Part shown: piece after piece, positions 18,803 to 27,701 of the stretch
Numbering within the stretch: the stretch's first letter is position 1
Layout: every line of letters starts with the position of its first letter
Source: Neorhizobium sp. SHOUNA12A
GTDB taxonomy: Bacteria; Pseudomonadota; Alphaproteobacteria; Rhizobiales; Rhizobiaceae
Direction of reading: 5' to 3'
DNA: 64,000 nt
NCBI RefSeq assembly: GCF_023006505.1
Contig: NZ_JALBGV010000013.1
Span: forward strand, 39,821-103,820
Notes under the pieces: generated by a model
What the model saw: only the letters and a program-made list of their open reading frames with translations
Database searches by the model: none
Told to the model about the DNA's origin: nothing
Translations under genes and position numbers: made by a program

Positions 18803-19108
18803 ATGGCCGCCAAGATCTATCGTCCCGCAAAGACCGCCATGCAGTCCGGCAAGGCCAAGACCCATCTCTGGGTACTGGAATTCGACCAGGAACAGCCGCG
18901 CCGCATCGATCCGATCCTTGGCTACACCTCTTCGGGCGACATGAAACAGCAGCTTCGCCTGACCTTCGAAAGCCAGGAACAGGCCGAAGCCTATGCCAAG
19001 CGCGAAGGCATCGAATACCGCGTCATCCAGCCGAAGGATCCGAATCGCCAGATCGTTTCCTACACCGACAATTTCCGCTTCAGCCGCACCCAGCCCTGGA
19101 CGCATTGA
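18803..19108 (+). CDS. NDUFS4-like NADH dehydrogenase accessory subunit
   Basis: A 101-residue protein of the ETC complex I subunit family (mitochondrial NDUFS4/18 kDa). The start A-K-I-Y-R-P-A-K-T-A-M-Q-S-G, the middle W-x-L-E-F, the conserved G-Y-T-S-S-G-D and the end N-F-R-F-S-R-T-Q-P-W match it. Such subunits are found in alphaproteobacterial complex I and stabilise the NADH-oxidising module. It lies between two tRNA genes and away from any nuo operon in the window. An upstream ATG 14 codons earlier would overlap the tRNA end region and is less likely. Confidence 0.9.
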   Translation: MAAKIYRPAKTAMQSGKAKTHLWVLEFDQEQPRRIDPILGYTSSGDMKQQLRLTFESQEQAEAYAKREGIEYRVIQPKDPNRQIVSYTDNFRFSRTQPWTH

Positions 19109-19150
19109 TTTTTAGCCGCTCGGGCTTTCTCGAGCGCTGCTGCCGAGATC

Positions 19151-19227
19151 GGCCCCTTAGCTCAACTGGATAGAGCAGCTGCCTTCTAAGCAGCAGGTCG
19201 CAGGTTCGAGTCCTGCAGGGGTCGCCA
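19151..19227 (+). tRNA. tRNA-Arg (anticodon TCT)
   Basis: A 77-nt cloverleaf beginning GGCCCCTTAGCTC and ending GCCA with CCA encoded. The anticodon stem GCTGC/GCAGC encloses CTTCTAA, giving anticodon TCT for AGA/AGG arginine codons. The acceptor stem GGCCCCT/AGGGGTC pairs with one G-U. The T arm has GGTTCGAGT. Confidence 0.95.
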
Positions 19228-19292
19228 TCGCTTTATTGCTGAAATCGTTGGATTTTCTGTCATGTTTCGCAGCCGGAGACTGATCCGCGCGA

Positions 19293-19595
19293 CTACCTGA
19301 CATAATAAACAGACACACCCACCGGGTAGGCATAGACGCCTCGGTAAAAGAACCCTTTGCGATACAGACAACCCCGCAACCGCACCGCGGGCAGACTGAC
19401 CTCGGCTATTGCTCCTGCCTCTGCCAGACCGGCTTCCGGAAGGCATCGCGCCAGCGCCCTGTTGTACGCCTGCATAAGTTGAGGGCTGCTTTCCACGGGC
19501 ACTGCTCCGTAGAGCTGCAAATTCGACCGGGCTTCTGCCACCATCGGCGTGAAGATCAGGCTAAGCGCCACGCCCATTGCGAGCTTGAGGTTCAT
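19293..19595 (-). CDS. Small exported hypothetical protein
   Basis: A 100-residue protein with a clear signal peptide (M-N-L-K-L-A-M-G-V-A-L-S-L-I-F then cleavage after A-E-A near residue 22). The ATG at 19595 has GGAGAG upstream. The mature part has two cysteines (C-L-P-E and G-C-L-Y) and a C-terminal segment rich in tyrosine and valine. I do not recognise a family, and no neighbour suggests a role. Confidence 0.55.
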   Translation of the reverse strand: MNLKLAMGVALSLIFTPMVAEARSNLQLYGAVPVESSPQLMQAYNRALARCLPEAGLAEAGAIAEVSLPAVRLRGCLYRKGFFYRGVYAYPVGVSVYYVR

Positions 19596-19927
19596 CTGTT
19601 CGCTCTCCGCTTGATACGATGCCGCGGGGAACGCGATGTCGGGCGATTTGTTCCTAAGCTCCTTGAAAGGCAGTCCGCAGCTGCCGCCAAAATGGCCGGG
19701 CTCACGAAATCCTATTCTTGCCGCATTGCGGATTCGGAATGGCCGCATTGTTTCGTATTATGGGTGATGTCAGTTCCGTAGCGTCAGGCGCGCGGAAGGC
19801 AGACCGGCGATCTTGCGGCCACAGGCCTCGGCAAACGCCTTCAACACATTGAAATGGTTTTCATTCGGGCAGTTCCGACTGCCCGGACCCCTTGCATTGT
19901 TTTTGAGCCTTCGAGTGGGGATTTGAT
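19596..19927. other. 332-bp spacer between divergent genes
   Basis: This contains the start regions of the small exported protein (minus strand) and of the probable beta-barrel protein (plus strand). The only structure I see is a perfect 8-bp hairpin, CGGGCAGT-TCCG-ACTGCCCG, at 19866-19885, about 40 bp before the beta-barrel gene. No gene is apparent. Confidence 0.5.
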
Positions 19928-20584
19928 ATGAACAGGATATTGTCTGCCGGCGCGGTTCTTGCGCTTGCGTGTTTTTTGACGGCCGGTCCGGGGTTTGCGG
20001 AGGATAAGCCGCTGATCTGGAAGCCGATCCGCAACTCCGACACCAGCTATTCCGTCAAGCTCGGCCTGAAGCTGCCGACTCGGCTCGAAACCGAGGCCGG
20101 CATCTCGATGGGTGTCGATACGACGACGAGTGGTACGCCGGTCGACACGCCGATCAAGTTCTGGAGCAATTTCACGGCGCAAAAGATCCAGACGCCCGCC
20201 TATCAGCTGAACCGCGGCATCGGCGTCGATCTCGACGGCAATACCGGCAGCGCCGGGATCACCATGAATTATTACGAAAAGGAGATCGCGACCCCGACGA
20301 TCGATATCGAGAGGCGCAGCAGCTACGGCATGCGTTATGACGGGGCGTCGGGAGAATGGCGCGGCGTCGATGCCAGCCAGTCGGTTAGTCTGCTGCACAG
20401 CCCAAGCCGCACGGCGCTGGTCGGGCGGGCAAGCGGCAGTAACGGTTTTCGCACGGTCGGGGCAGGTGTCGCCGTCGAAAAGACGCTCGGCCGATACATG
20501 ACCCTCAGCGGCGCGCTGGACCGGACGTCGGACGCGCCCGATCCGGTTGCAAGCGTCAACGCCCGTTATTCCTTCCGCTGGTGA
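19928..20584 (+). CDS. Exported protein, probable outer-membrane beta-barrel
   Basis: A 218-residue protein with a signal peptide cleaved after about residue 24 (G-P-G-F-A). The mature sequence shows alternating polar and hydrophobic residues in short strands, many Gly, Ser, Thr and Tyr, and ends Y-S-F-R-W. A terminal aromatic residue after an alternating strand is the usual BamA recognition signal for outer-membrane proteins. I infer a small barrel, perhaps eight to ten strands. I do not recognise a named family; a periplasmic role remains possible. Confidence 0.6.
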   Translation: MNRILSAGAVLALACFLTAGPGFAEDKPLIWKPIRNSDTSYSVKLGLKLPTRLETEAGISMGVDTTTSGTPVDTPIKFWSNFTAQKIQTPAYQLNRGIGVDLDGNTGSAGITMNYYEKEIATPTIDIERRSSYGMRYDGASGEWRGVDASQSVSLLHSPSRTALVGRASGSNGFRTVGAGVAVEKTLGRYMTLSGALDRTSDAPDPVASVNARYSFRW

Positions 20585-20585
20585 A

Positions 20586-20611
20586 ACGAAAACGGGGCGC
20601 CGAAGCGCCCC
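20586..20611 (-). terminator. Intrinsic terminator of the aap operon
   Basis: On the minus strand GGGGCGC-TTCG-GCGCCCC, a 7-bp stem with a stable UUCG loop, is followed by GTTTTCGTTT. It lies 23 bp after the aapP stop. Confidence 0.8.
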
Positions 20612-20633
20612 ATGATTGCATCTCCAAGCCGGG

Positions 20634-21407
20634 TCAGTGCAGGATCTGGCTGAGGAAGAGTTTCGTGCGCTCGTGCTGCGGATTGTCGAAGAATTCGGCC
20701 GGTGAGTTCTGTTCGACGATCTGGCCCTGGTCCATAAAAATCACCCGGTGGGCGACCTGACGGGCAAAGCCCATTTCGTGGGTGACGCACAGCATGGTCA
20801 TGCCCTCTTCGGCAAGGCTCACCATCGTATCCAGCACTTCCTTGACCATTTCCGGATCGAGTGCCGAGGTCGGCTCGTCGAACAGCATGATCTTCGGTTT
20901 CATGCACAGCGAGCGGGCGATCGCCACGCGCTGCTGCTGGCCACCAGAGAGCTGGCCCGGATATTTGTTGGCCTGTTCCGGGATCTTGACGCGGGCGAGA
21001 TAATGCATGGCGATCTCTTCCGCCTGCTTCTTCGGCATCTTGCGGACCCAGATCGGCGCCAGCGTGCAGTTTTCCAGGATCGTCAGGTGCGGGAAGAGGT
21101 TGAAGTGCTGGAACACCATGCCGACTTCGCGGCGCACTTCGTCGATCTTCTTCAGGTCGTTGGTGAGCTCGATGCCGTCGACGATGATGTTGCCGGCCTG
21201 GTGTTCCTCAAGGCGATTGATGCAGCGGATCATCGTCGACTTGCCGGAGCCGGACGGGCCGGCAATGACGATGCGCTCGCCCTTCATCACCTTCAGGTTG
21301 ATGTCGCGCAGCACGTGGAAATCGCCGTACCACTTGTTCATGCCGATGATTTCGACGGCAACGTCGGTAGCCGAGACGGTCATTTTTTTGGGTTGGGCGT
21401 CTGCCAT
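20634..21407 (-). CDS. aapP: General L-amino acid ABC transporter, ATP-binding protein
   Basis: A 257-residue ATPase of the polar amino acid uptake family. It has Walker A G-P-S-G-S-G-K-S near residue 53, signature L-S-G-G-Q-Q-Q-R-V near 153, Walker [13 protein letters not shown] and the switch His in T-H-E-M-G-F-A. It is the last gene of the aapJQMP operon and would drive uptake of a broad range of L-amino acids through AapQ and AapM. An intrinsic terminator follows. Confidence 0.95.
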   Translation of the reverse strand: MADAQPKKMTVSATDVAVEIIGMNKWYGDFHVLRDINLKVMKGERIVIAGPSGSGKSTMIRCINRLEEHQAGNIIVDGIELTNDLKKIDEVRREVGMVFQHFNLFPHLTILENCTLAPIWVRKMPKKQAEEIAMHYLARVKIPEQANKYPGQLSGGQQQRVAIARSLCMKPKIMLFDEPTSALDPEMVKEVLDTMVSLAEEGMTMLCVTHEMGFARQVAHRVIFMDQGQIVEQNSPAEFFDNPQHERTKLFLSQILH

Positions 21408-21455
21408 TTATATCCCCTTAGTTATCGTTTGTGGCTAGGCACAGCTTCAGGCCAG

Positions 21456-22613
21456 CTATCGCTTCAGGTTGGTGTCGAGGTGCCGCTCCATGAAGGCGGA
21501 GTAGCGCGACATGCCGAAGCAGAACAGCCAGAAGATGAAGCCTGCGAAGATGAGGCCGGTGATCGGTGTGACCGGGCTGATCCAGGTCGTGTCGGTGAAG
21601 TTCAACTGCACGATCCCGAGAAGATCGAACATGCCGATGATCGATACCAGCGACGTATCCTTGAAGAGGCCAATGAAGGTGTTGACGATGCCCGGAATGA
21701 CCAGTTTCAGCGCCTGCGGCATGATGATCAGCCGGATCTTCTGCCAGTAGCTGAGGCCGAGCGAATCGGCGCCTTCGAACTGTCCTTTCGGAATTGCCTG
21801 CAGGCCGCCGCGAACGACTTCAGCCATGTAGGCGGAGGCGAAGATCGCCACGCCCACCAGTGCGCGCAGGAAATTGTCGATCGTCCAGCCGGTCGGCAGG
21901 AAGAGCGGCAGCATCACGTTCGCCATGAACAGCACCGTGATCAGCGGCACGCCGCGGATGACCTCGATGAAGGTGACGCAGATGACCCGGATCACCGGCA
22001 TCGTCGAGCGTCGTCCGAGCGCCAGCAGAATGCCGACGGGGAGGGAGACGGCAATGCCGACGAAGGACAGGATCAGCGTCACCATCAGGCCGCCCCACAG
22101 CGGGGTTTCGACCTTCTGGAGCCCGAACACGCCGCCATGCAGCAGGAAGAATGCGACGATCGGCAGGCCGACGAAGAGCAGCAGCGCGTTCAGGCCCTTG
22201 CGAGGCAGCTTCGGCATCAGGATCGGCACGAGAAGGGCGATGAACAGGATCGCCACCAGCATCGGCCGCCAGCGTTCGTCCAGCGGATAACGCCCGAACA
22301 TGAATTGCTGGAAACGATCGCCGACGAACGCCCAGCAGGCGCCGCTCCAGCCGTTCGGCTTGATGCCGCCCTGCACGGCGGTCGTGCAGAACGAACGGTC
22401 CGTCCCGAACCAGGCCGCCTGGACGAACAGCCAGTTGATCATGCCCGGCAGGAGCCAGACCAGAAGCGCAACCGCAAGGATCGTCAGCGCGGCGTCTTTC
22501 GGCGTGGCCAGGAGATTGATGCGGATCCAGCCAGAGGCACTCCTGGTGCTAAGCGGAGCGGGTGCGGGGGCGATCATTTCCGGGCGGACATAGGCAAGAT
22601 TTTTCGTGTTCAT
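21456..22613 (-). CDS. aapM: General L-amino acid ABC transporter, permease AapM
   Basis: A 385-residue inner-membrane permease of the HisMQ family. It is longer than the usual 220-240 residues because of an N-terminal extension with extra hydrophobic segments and a periplasmic loop, typical of AapM. The EAA motif region [17 protein letters not shown] is near residue 270. It starts one base after the aapQ stop region (4-bp gap), and aapP follows after 48 bp. It pairs with AapQ to form the channel. Confidence 0.94.
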   Translation of the reverse strand: MNTKNLAYVRPEMIAPAPAPLSTRSASGWIRINLLATPKDAALTILAVALLVWLLPGMINWLFVQAAWFGTDRSFCTTAVQGGIKPNGWSGACWAFVGDRFQQFMFGRYPLDERWRPMLVAILFIALLVPILMPKLPRKGLNALLLFVGLPIVAFFLLHGGVFGLQKVETPLWGGLMVTLILSFVGIAVSLPVGILLALGRRSTMPVIRVICVTFIEVIRGVPLITVLFMANVMLPLFLPTGWTIDNFLRALVGVAIFASAYMAEVVRGGLQAIPKGQFEGADSLGLSYWQKIRLIIMPQALKLVIPGIVNTFIGLFKDTSLVSIIGMFDLLGIVQLNFTDTTWISPVTPITGLIFAGFIFWLFCFGMSRYSAFMERHLDTNLKR

Positions 22614-22617
22614 GATC

Positions 22618-23811
22618 TTACCTCTCCACCAGGGCCATTTTGGAGTTGAACCAGTTCATGAACAGCGAGGTCGTGATACTGATGCTGAGATAGACGGCGA
22701 GCCAGATCGACACGACTTCGATCGCCTGTCCGGTCTGGTTCATCGTCGTGCCGCCGGTTGCGACCAGTTCCGGAAAGCCCACGGCAATGCCGAGCGACGA
22801 GTTTTTCGTCAGGTTGAGATATTGACTGGTCAGCGGTGGGATGATCACCCGCATTGCCTGCGGTACGACAACGAGGCGGGTCGTGGTGCTAGGCTGCAGG
22901 CCGAGTGCCGCGGCCGCTTCGCTCTGCCCTTTGGCCACGGCCCGGATGCCGGCGCGGATCGTCTCGGCGATGAACGAGGCCGTATAGAAGGACAGGGCCA
23001 GATAGAGGGCCACGAATTCCGGGGCGATCACCGATCCACCGGAGAGGTTGAAGCGGCCTGCGATCGGGAAATCGAAGGTCAGCGGAGCGCCGGCGGCAAG
23101 GAAGACGAGGACCGGCAGGCCGACGATCAGCCCGATCGCCGTCCAGATCGTGTGGAACTGCTTGCCGGTGCGCATCTGCCGCCGTTTTGCCCAGCGCGCG
23201 ACGAAGAAAGTCGCAACGATAGCGACCAGCAGCGCAATGGGGATCACCCATGCGGCGTCACCCCAGACGGGCCTCGGGAAGGCGAGCCCCCGGTTGTTGA
23301 GCACCATGCCGAGCGGCAGTTTGACCGAGTCCCGAACCTGCGGCAGGGACGAAAGCACGCCCTTGTACCAGAAGAAGATGATCAGCAGCACCGGAATGTT
23401 GCGGAAAACTTCCACATAGACGGTGCAGAGCTTTGCGATCAGCCAGTTCTTCGAAAGACGGCCGATGCCGATGATGAAGCCGATGGTCGTGGCGGTGATG
23501 ATACCGAAGAATGCCACCAGGATCGTATTGAGAAAACCGACGAGGATGGCCCGCCCGTAGGTCGAATCGCTCGAATAGTCGATAAGCGAAGCGCCGATGT
23601 CGAAACCGGCGCGGCCTTTGAGGAACTGATATCCGGAAGCGGTACCGGAGCGCGCAAGGTTGGCGACGGTATTGTCGAAAATCGACCAGCCGACGCCGAC
23701 GACGATGACGAGCGTGAGGATCTGGAAAAAAATAGCCCGGATCTTTGGGTCGTAGATATAGGATCTGAGAGTTCGCGCTTCGGAAGGCGCAATTGCAGCG
23801 TGATCTGTCAT
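22618..23811 (-). CDS. aapQ: General L-amino acid ABC transporter, permease AapQ
   Basis: A 397-residue inner-membrane permease. Like AapM, it has a long N-terminal region with additional membrane segments before the HisMQ-type permease core. The EAA loop, [18 protein letters not shown], is near residue 290. It lies between aapJ and aapM. The 132-bp spacer from aapJ carries a strong hairpin, which probably lowers permease expression relative to the binding protein. Confidence 0.94.
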   Translation of the reverse strand: MTDHAAIAPSEARTLRSYIYDPKIRAIFFQILTLVIVVGVGWSIFDNTVANLARSGTASGYQFLKGRAGFDIGASLIDYSSDSTYGRAILVGFLNTILVAFFGIITATTIGFIIGIGRLSKNWLIAKLCTVYVEVFRNIPVLLIIFFWYKGVLSSLPQVRDSVKLPLGMVLNNRGLAFPRPVWGDAAWVIPIALLVAIVATFFVARWAKRRQMRTGKQFHTIWTAIGLIVGLPVLVFLAAGAPLTFDFPIAGRFNLSGGSVIAPEFVALYLALSFYTASFIAETIRAGIRAVAKGQSEAAAALGLQPSTTTRLVVVPQAMRVIIPPLTSQYLNLTKNSSLGIAVGFPELVATGGTTMNQTGQAIEVVSIWLAVYLSISITTSLFMNWFNSKMALVER

Positions 23812-23841
23812 GCTGGCCTTTTCCCCTGTGACCTCGTTTTT

Positions 23842-23896
23842 GAGGTCTTTTTCTTTTTAGAGGTCTTTTTCTTTTTATGCGTTTTTCTTTTTATGC
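23842..23896 (-). repeat. T-rich tandem repeats between aapJ and aapQ
   Basis: GAGGTCTTTTTCTTTTTA occurs twice exactly, at 23842-23859 and 23860-23877, followed by a diverged third unit ending at about 23894. On the operon strand this is an A-rich tract just before aapQ. Confidence 0.8.
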
Positions 23897-23898
23897 CG

Positions 23899-23927
23899 GG
23901 GATAAGGCGGCTGAGCCGCCTTATCCC
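23899..23927 (-). promoter_or_regulatory. Long hairpin in the aapJ-aapQ spacer
   Basis: A 14-bp perfect inverted repeat (GGGATAAGGCGGCT and its complement, one central base) begins 17 bp after the aapJ stop. On the operon strand it is followed by an A-rich, not U-rich, tract. It therefore fits a 3' mRNA-stabilising or partial-termination structure better than a full terminator. Confidence 0.75.
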
Positions 23928-23943
23928 GTCTTGGTTTGGCCGA

Positions 23944-24969
23944 TTAACGAACCGGCGGAGCGTATTGCAGGCCGCCCTTGGTCCAGAGCGCGTTCAGGCC
24001 GCGCTGGATCTTGAGGGGAGTGTTCTGGCCGATGTTGCGCTCGAACACTTCGCCGTAATTGCCGACGGCCTTGATGATGTTGTAGGCCCAGTCGTTGGTC
24101 AGGCCGAGGTCGGTACCGATCTTGGTATCCTTTTCGACGCCGAGGAAGCGGCGGACGTCCGGGTTGGTGGAGGACTTGCGGATGTCATCGACATTGGCCT
24201 TGGTGATGCCGAACTCTTCAGCCTGCACCAGTGCGTAATGCGTCCACGAAATGATGTCGAACCACTGGTCGTCGCCCTGGCGAACGGCCGGGCCAAGCGG
24301 CTCCTTGGAAATGATTTCCGGCAGAATGATGTGCTCATCCGGGTTCGAAAGCGACAGGCGCAGCGAATAGAGGCCGGACTGGTCGGTCGTGTAAACGTCG
24401 CAACGGCCTTCCTGATAGGCCTGGTTCACTTCCGGCAGCTTTTCGTAAACGACCGGCTTGTATTCGAGCTTGTTGGCCTTGAAAAAGTCGGCGAGGTTAA
24501 GCTCGGTGGTGGTGCCGGACTGAACGCAGACGGCAGCGCCGGAGAGTTCCAGAGCCGACTTCACGTTGAGGCTCTTCGGTACCATGAAGCCCTGACCGTC
24601 GTAATAGTTGACGGTACGGAAGTTGAAGCCGAGCGCGGTATCGCGGTTGATCGTCCAGGTCGTGTTGCGGAACAGGACGTCGCCTTCGCCCGACTGCAGT
24701 GCCGTGAAGCGGGTCTGCGAGGTGGTCGGGGTGTATTTGGTCTTCGTTGCGTCATTAAAAATGGCAGCAGCAACGGCTTTGCAGTAGTCAACGTCGAAAC
24801 CGGACCAGTTGCCCGATGCGTCCGGTGCGGCAAAGCCGGCGAGACCGGTGTTGACGACGCACTGAACGAAACCCTTGGACTTGACGGTATCCAGCGTGGC
24901 GGCCGATGCCGCCGATGCGAAGCCAAGGACCGCTGCGCCAATCGCGGCTGACAGAAGCGTCTTTTTCAT
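23944..24969 (-). CDS. aapJ: General L-amino acid ABC transporter, periplasmic binding protein
   Basis: A 341-residue type II periplasmic amino-acid-binding protein. The signal peptide ends at A-S-A near residue 23, and the mature protein has F-V-Q-C-V-V and a D-Y-C-K-A-V-A-A-A segment typical of AapJ. Conserved cysteines may form disulfides. I chose the ATG at 24969, which starts M-K-K-T-L-L-S-A and has a purine-rich ribosome site; a longer frame would place polar residues before the signal peptide. It is the first gene of aapJQMP. Expression of aap in rhizobia is commonly linked to nitrogen status. Confidence 0.95.
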   Translation of the reverse strand: MKKTLLSAAIGAAVLGFASAASAATLDTVKSKGFVQCVVNTGLAGFAAPDASGNWSGFDVDYCKAVAAAIFNDATKTKYTPTTSQTRFTALQSGEGDVLFRNTTWTINRDTALGFNFRTVNYYDGQGFMVPKSLNVKSALELSGAAVCVQSGTTTELNLADFFKANKLEYKPVVYEKLPEVNQAYQEGRCDVYTTDQSGLYSLRLSLSNPDEHIILPEIISKEPLGPAVRQGDDQWFDIISWTHYALVQAEEFGITKANVDDIRKSSTNPDVRRFLGVEKDTKIGTDLGLTNDWAYNIIKAVGNYGEVFERNIGQNTPLKIQRGLNALWTKGGLQYAPPVR

Positions 24970-25333
24970 TTTCCCAACCTTTATCTGTGGTTTTCTGTGA
25001 CTTGATGGCACCAACCGCTCCCCTGTCTTTTCGAATACGGCCGGCCGCCCGCTAACCCTCCCGGTGCAGGCGTTGCTATCTCATTCGCAAAACAACGCAG
25101 GGTCAAGTGTCGCCATTTCGAATTGCGTCTGAAATGAGGTAAATTCGTTAACCCGGCTCAGAAAACGCTCAGTTACCTAAAGTTTAGGCAACGTATGATC
25201 AAAAGAGGTGCGTTTTCCGTGAGATGGAAGGTTGCCTGATGTATCTGATTTAAGCGCCTGTCGCGGGGTTGACCGAGCCCTGTTGCGGCGGCAAAACTTT
25301 GTGCCTCCATTGCCAAAGAAAGCTCTCCCCGAC
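24970..25333. other. 364-bp divergent spacer between aapJ and metC
   Basis: This must hold the promoters of both aapJ and metC. I cannot assign either promoter with confidence. The most distinct signal is an imperfect 21-bp palindrome at 25172-25192, listed separately. No RNA gene or riboswitch is evident. Confidence 0.5.
25172..25192. promoter_or_regulatory. Candidate operator palindrome between aapJ and metC
   Basis: GTTACCTAAAGTTTAGGCAAC: a perfect CCTAAA-G-TTTAGG core with GTT/AAC outer arms. Its position in a divergent intergenic region and its symmetry suggest a dimeric regulator site. The cognate protein is unknown. Confidence 0.5.
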
Positions 25334-26524
25334 ATGAAAAAGACGAACGAGTCCCTGTTCACCGGCGCTGGCCCCAATACGCGTCTCGCCCATATGGGCA
25401 ACGATCCGTCCGACTACCACGGTTTTGTCAATCCGCCGGTCGTCCACGCTTCGACCGTGTTGTTTCCCGACGCTGCGACGATGGAGAAGCGGGCCCAGAA
25501 ATACACCTACGGCACTCGCAGCACGCCGACGACGGATGCGCTCTGCGCGGCCTTCGACGAGCTGGAGGGCTCGGCCGGCACCATTCTTGTTCCCTCGGGA
25601 CTGGCAGCGATTTCGGTGCCGTTTCTCGCCTATCTCTCGGCCGGCGACCACGCCCTGATCGTCGATTCCGTCTACACGCCGTGCCGTAATTTCTGCAATA
25701 CGATGCTGAAGCGTCTCGGCGTCACAATCGAGTATTACGATCCGGAAATCGGCGCCGGCATCGAAGCCCTAATTAAGCCGAACACCAGGCTGATCCATAC
25801 CGAAGCTCCGGGCTCCAACACCATGGAGATGCAGGATATCAGGGCGATCGCCGACGTGGCTCACCGGCACGATTGCGTCGTCACCATGGACAATACCTGG
25901 GCAACGCCGCTTTATTTCCGGCCGCTCGATTTCGGCGTCGACGTGTCGATCCATGCGACGACGAAATATCCGTCCGGCCATTCGGACATCATCATGGGCT
26001 CGGTTTCGGCCAACGCCAGGCACTGGCCCAAGCTCGAGGAAGCCCGCATTGCGCTCGGGATCTGCGGCGCACCGGATGATTCCTACCAGATCCTGCGCGG
26101 CCTGCGCACCATGGGCGTGCGTCTCGAACATCATCAGAAGAGCGCGCTCGATATCGCCACATGGCTGGAGAGCCGCGACGACGTCGCGCGCGTCCTGCAC
26201 CCGGCGCTGCCGAGCTTCCCCGGCCACGCGATCTGGAAGCGAGATTTCAAGGGCGCCAGCGGTGTCTTCTCTTTCGTGCTGAAGGCGCAGGGCGACAAGG
26301 CGAAAGCCAAGGCGCACGCTTTCCTGGACGCGCTGTCCTTCTTTGGCCTCGGTTATTCCTGGGGCGGTTACGAGAGCCTCGCCGTGCCGGTCAATCTGTC
26401 GGACCGCACCATCCGCAAAGCGCCGCCGGAAGGTCCGGTCATTCGCCTGCAGATCGGCCTCGAAGACGTAGCGGACCTGAAGAAGGACCTGGAAATCGGT
26501 TTCGCGGCCGCGGCCGAGATCTGA
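25334..26524 (+). CDS. metC: Cystathionine beta-lyase
   Basis: A 396-residue PLP enzyme of the Cys/Met metabolism family, cleaving cystathionine to homocysteine, ammonia and pyruvate. It has Y-x-Y-G-T-R-S-T-P-T near residue 55, D-N-T-W-A-T-P near 186 and the PLP lysine in A-T-T-K-Y-P-S-G-H-S-D near 212. The C-terminal S-x-G-G-Y-E-S-L segment is also typical. The ATG at 25334 gives the normal length; an upstream frame is not supported by a ribosome site. Cystathionine gamma-lyase cannot be excluded by eye. It ends head-to-head with the FAD monooxygenase gene with no spacer. Confidence 0.88.
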   Translation: MKKTNESLFTGAGPNTRLAHMGNDPSDYHGFVNPPVVHASTVLFPDAATMEKRAQKYTYGTRSTPTTDALCAAFDELEGSAGTILVPSGLAAISVPFLAYLSAGDHALIVDSVYTPCRNFCNTMLKRLGVTIEYYDPEIGAGIEALIKPNTRLIHTEAPGSNTMEMQDIRAIADVAHRHDCVVTMDNTWATPLYFRPLDFGVDVSIHATTKYPSGHSDIIMGSVSANARHWPKLEEARIALGICGAPDDSYQILRGLRTMGVRLEHHQKSALDIATWLESRDDVARVLHPALPSFPGHAIWKRDFKGASGVFSFVLKAQGDKAKAKAHAFLDALSFFGLGYSWGGYESLAVPVNLSDRTIRKAPPEGPVIRLQIGLEDVADLKKDLEIGFAAAAEI

Positions 26525-27688
26525 TCACCGCGCCTTGAAGCCGTAAAGCCAGTCGAAATCCGCCGCGAGCGATTGCGGCGGACGCAGCGACAGGACGATA
26601 TCGCGGCCGAGCCGGATCGGGCCGCGGGCGTGATAGGCGAAACGGTTGAACAGGCCGCGGGCGCGAACCTTGGCGATCCGCCGCGCGCGTTCGCTCTCGA
26701 AATCAGCCAAAGCCTGCGCAAGGGGCAGGGGACCGGCCACACGATTTGCCAGCACGAACGCGTCCTCGATCGCCATCGACGCGCCCTGGGCCGCAAACGG
26801 CATCATCGCATGCGCCGCATCGCCGATCAGCACCATGTCGCGACCGTTGTGCCAGCGGCCGGCGCCGACTTGGTAGAGTGGCCAGAAGGTCGGCTGTTCG
26901 GCCCTTTCGATCAGTTGAACGATACGCCGGTCCCAGCGATGGAACTGGCCGAGTAGCATGCGCCGCTGTGCATCGCTGGCTTGCGCATCCCACGTCTTGC
27001 CGGGGCTGATGCCGGAGGCGATGGCGACGATGTTGAACCCGTCGATCTCCTTGAGCGGATAGGCAACCACATGGGTCGACGGCCCGAGAAAGGCGGTGAC
27101 CTGGCCCGCGTGCAGCCAATCGGGTCTGGCGCTGGCGGGGATTGTGAAGCGCCAGGCAATATCGCGCGAAAAATCGGGCTCCGGGCTGTCTGGTATGCCG
27201 GCGCGCAGATTGGACCAGACGCCGTCGGCGCCGACGATCAGGGGATAGGTCCTGCCGGTCATCGCCGTCAGCGTCGCGTGCGGGTCCTCGCGGACCGGCG
27301 TGTCGAGATGGATGCTGCAGAGCGGGTTCTGTTCGACCGCGGCAAGCAATGCCTGTTGAAGCGTGGCGCGATGCAGGACCCCATAGGGCGCACCCCAGCG
27401 CTCGCGGGCAAAACGCCCGGCCGGCACATGCGCAAGCGGTCTGAGCGATGTCCCCGAGACGAGCCCAATCCGCTCCGGCTCGGTCCAGACGGCTTCGAGT
27501 GCGGGCAAAACGCCGAGTTCGGAGAGCACGCGCGAAGCGTTCGGCGATATCTGCAGGCCGGCGCCGACCTCGATCAGGGCGGGCGCTTCCTCGAAAATGT
27601 CGCAGGCTACCCTGTGGCGGGCGAAGGCGAGCGCGGCCGTCAGCCCGGCCATGCCGGCGCCGATGATCGCTACTCTTTCAATGGGCAT
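26525..27688 (-). CDS. FAD-dependent monooxygenase (salicylate hydroxylase/UbiH-like)
   Basis: A 387-residue flavoprotein hydroxylase. The N-terminal Rossmann motif G-A-G-M-A-G-L is at residues 10-16, a D-G-like segment V-G-A-D-G-V-W-S is near 152, and L-I-G-D-A-A-H-A-M-M-P-F near 292 is the second FAD site. These define the class A aromatic hydroxylase family, which uses NAD(P)H and oxygen. The substrate is not identifiable. A zinc-finger protein gene lies immediately upstream on the same strand, and the metC 3' end abuts it. Confidence 0.85.
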   Translation of the reverse strand: MPIERVAIIGAGMAGLTAALAFARHRVACDIFEEAPALIEVGAGLQISPNASRVLSELGVLPALEAVWTEPERIGLVSGTSLRPLAHVPAGRFARERWGAPYGVLHRATLQQALLAAVEQNPLCSIHLDTPVREDPHATLTAMTGRTYPLIVGADGVWSNLRAGIPDSPEPDFSRDIAWRFTIPASARPDWLHAGQVTAFLGPSTHVVAYPLKEIDGFNIVAIASGISPGKTWDAQASDAQRRMLLGQFHRWDRRIVQLIERAEQPTFWPLYQVGAGRWHNGRDMVLIGDAAHAMMPFAAQGASMAIEDAFVLANRVAGPLPLAQALADFESERARRIAKVRARGLFNRFAYHARGPIRLGRDIVLSLRPPQSLAADFDWLYGFKAR

Positions 27689-27701
27689 GTCGGAATGCCG
27701 A

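Noticed and set aside
20748..24951. Two long plus-strand frames opposite aapJQMP
   Set aside because: They are mirror frames of membrane proteins, very rich in His, Asp and Arg, and have no family features.
25193..25333. Possible SAM-type riboswitch before metC
   Set aside because: The leader lacks a recognisable conserved core, and known alphaproteobacterial SAM-II switches sit before other met genes.
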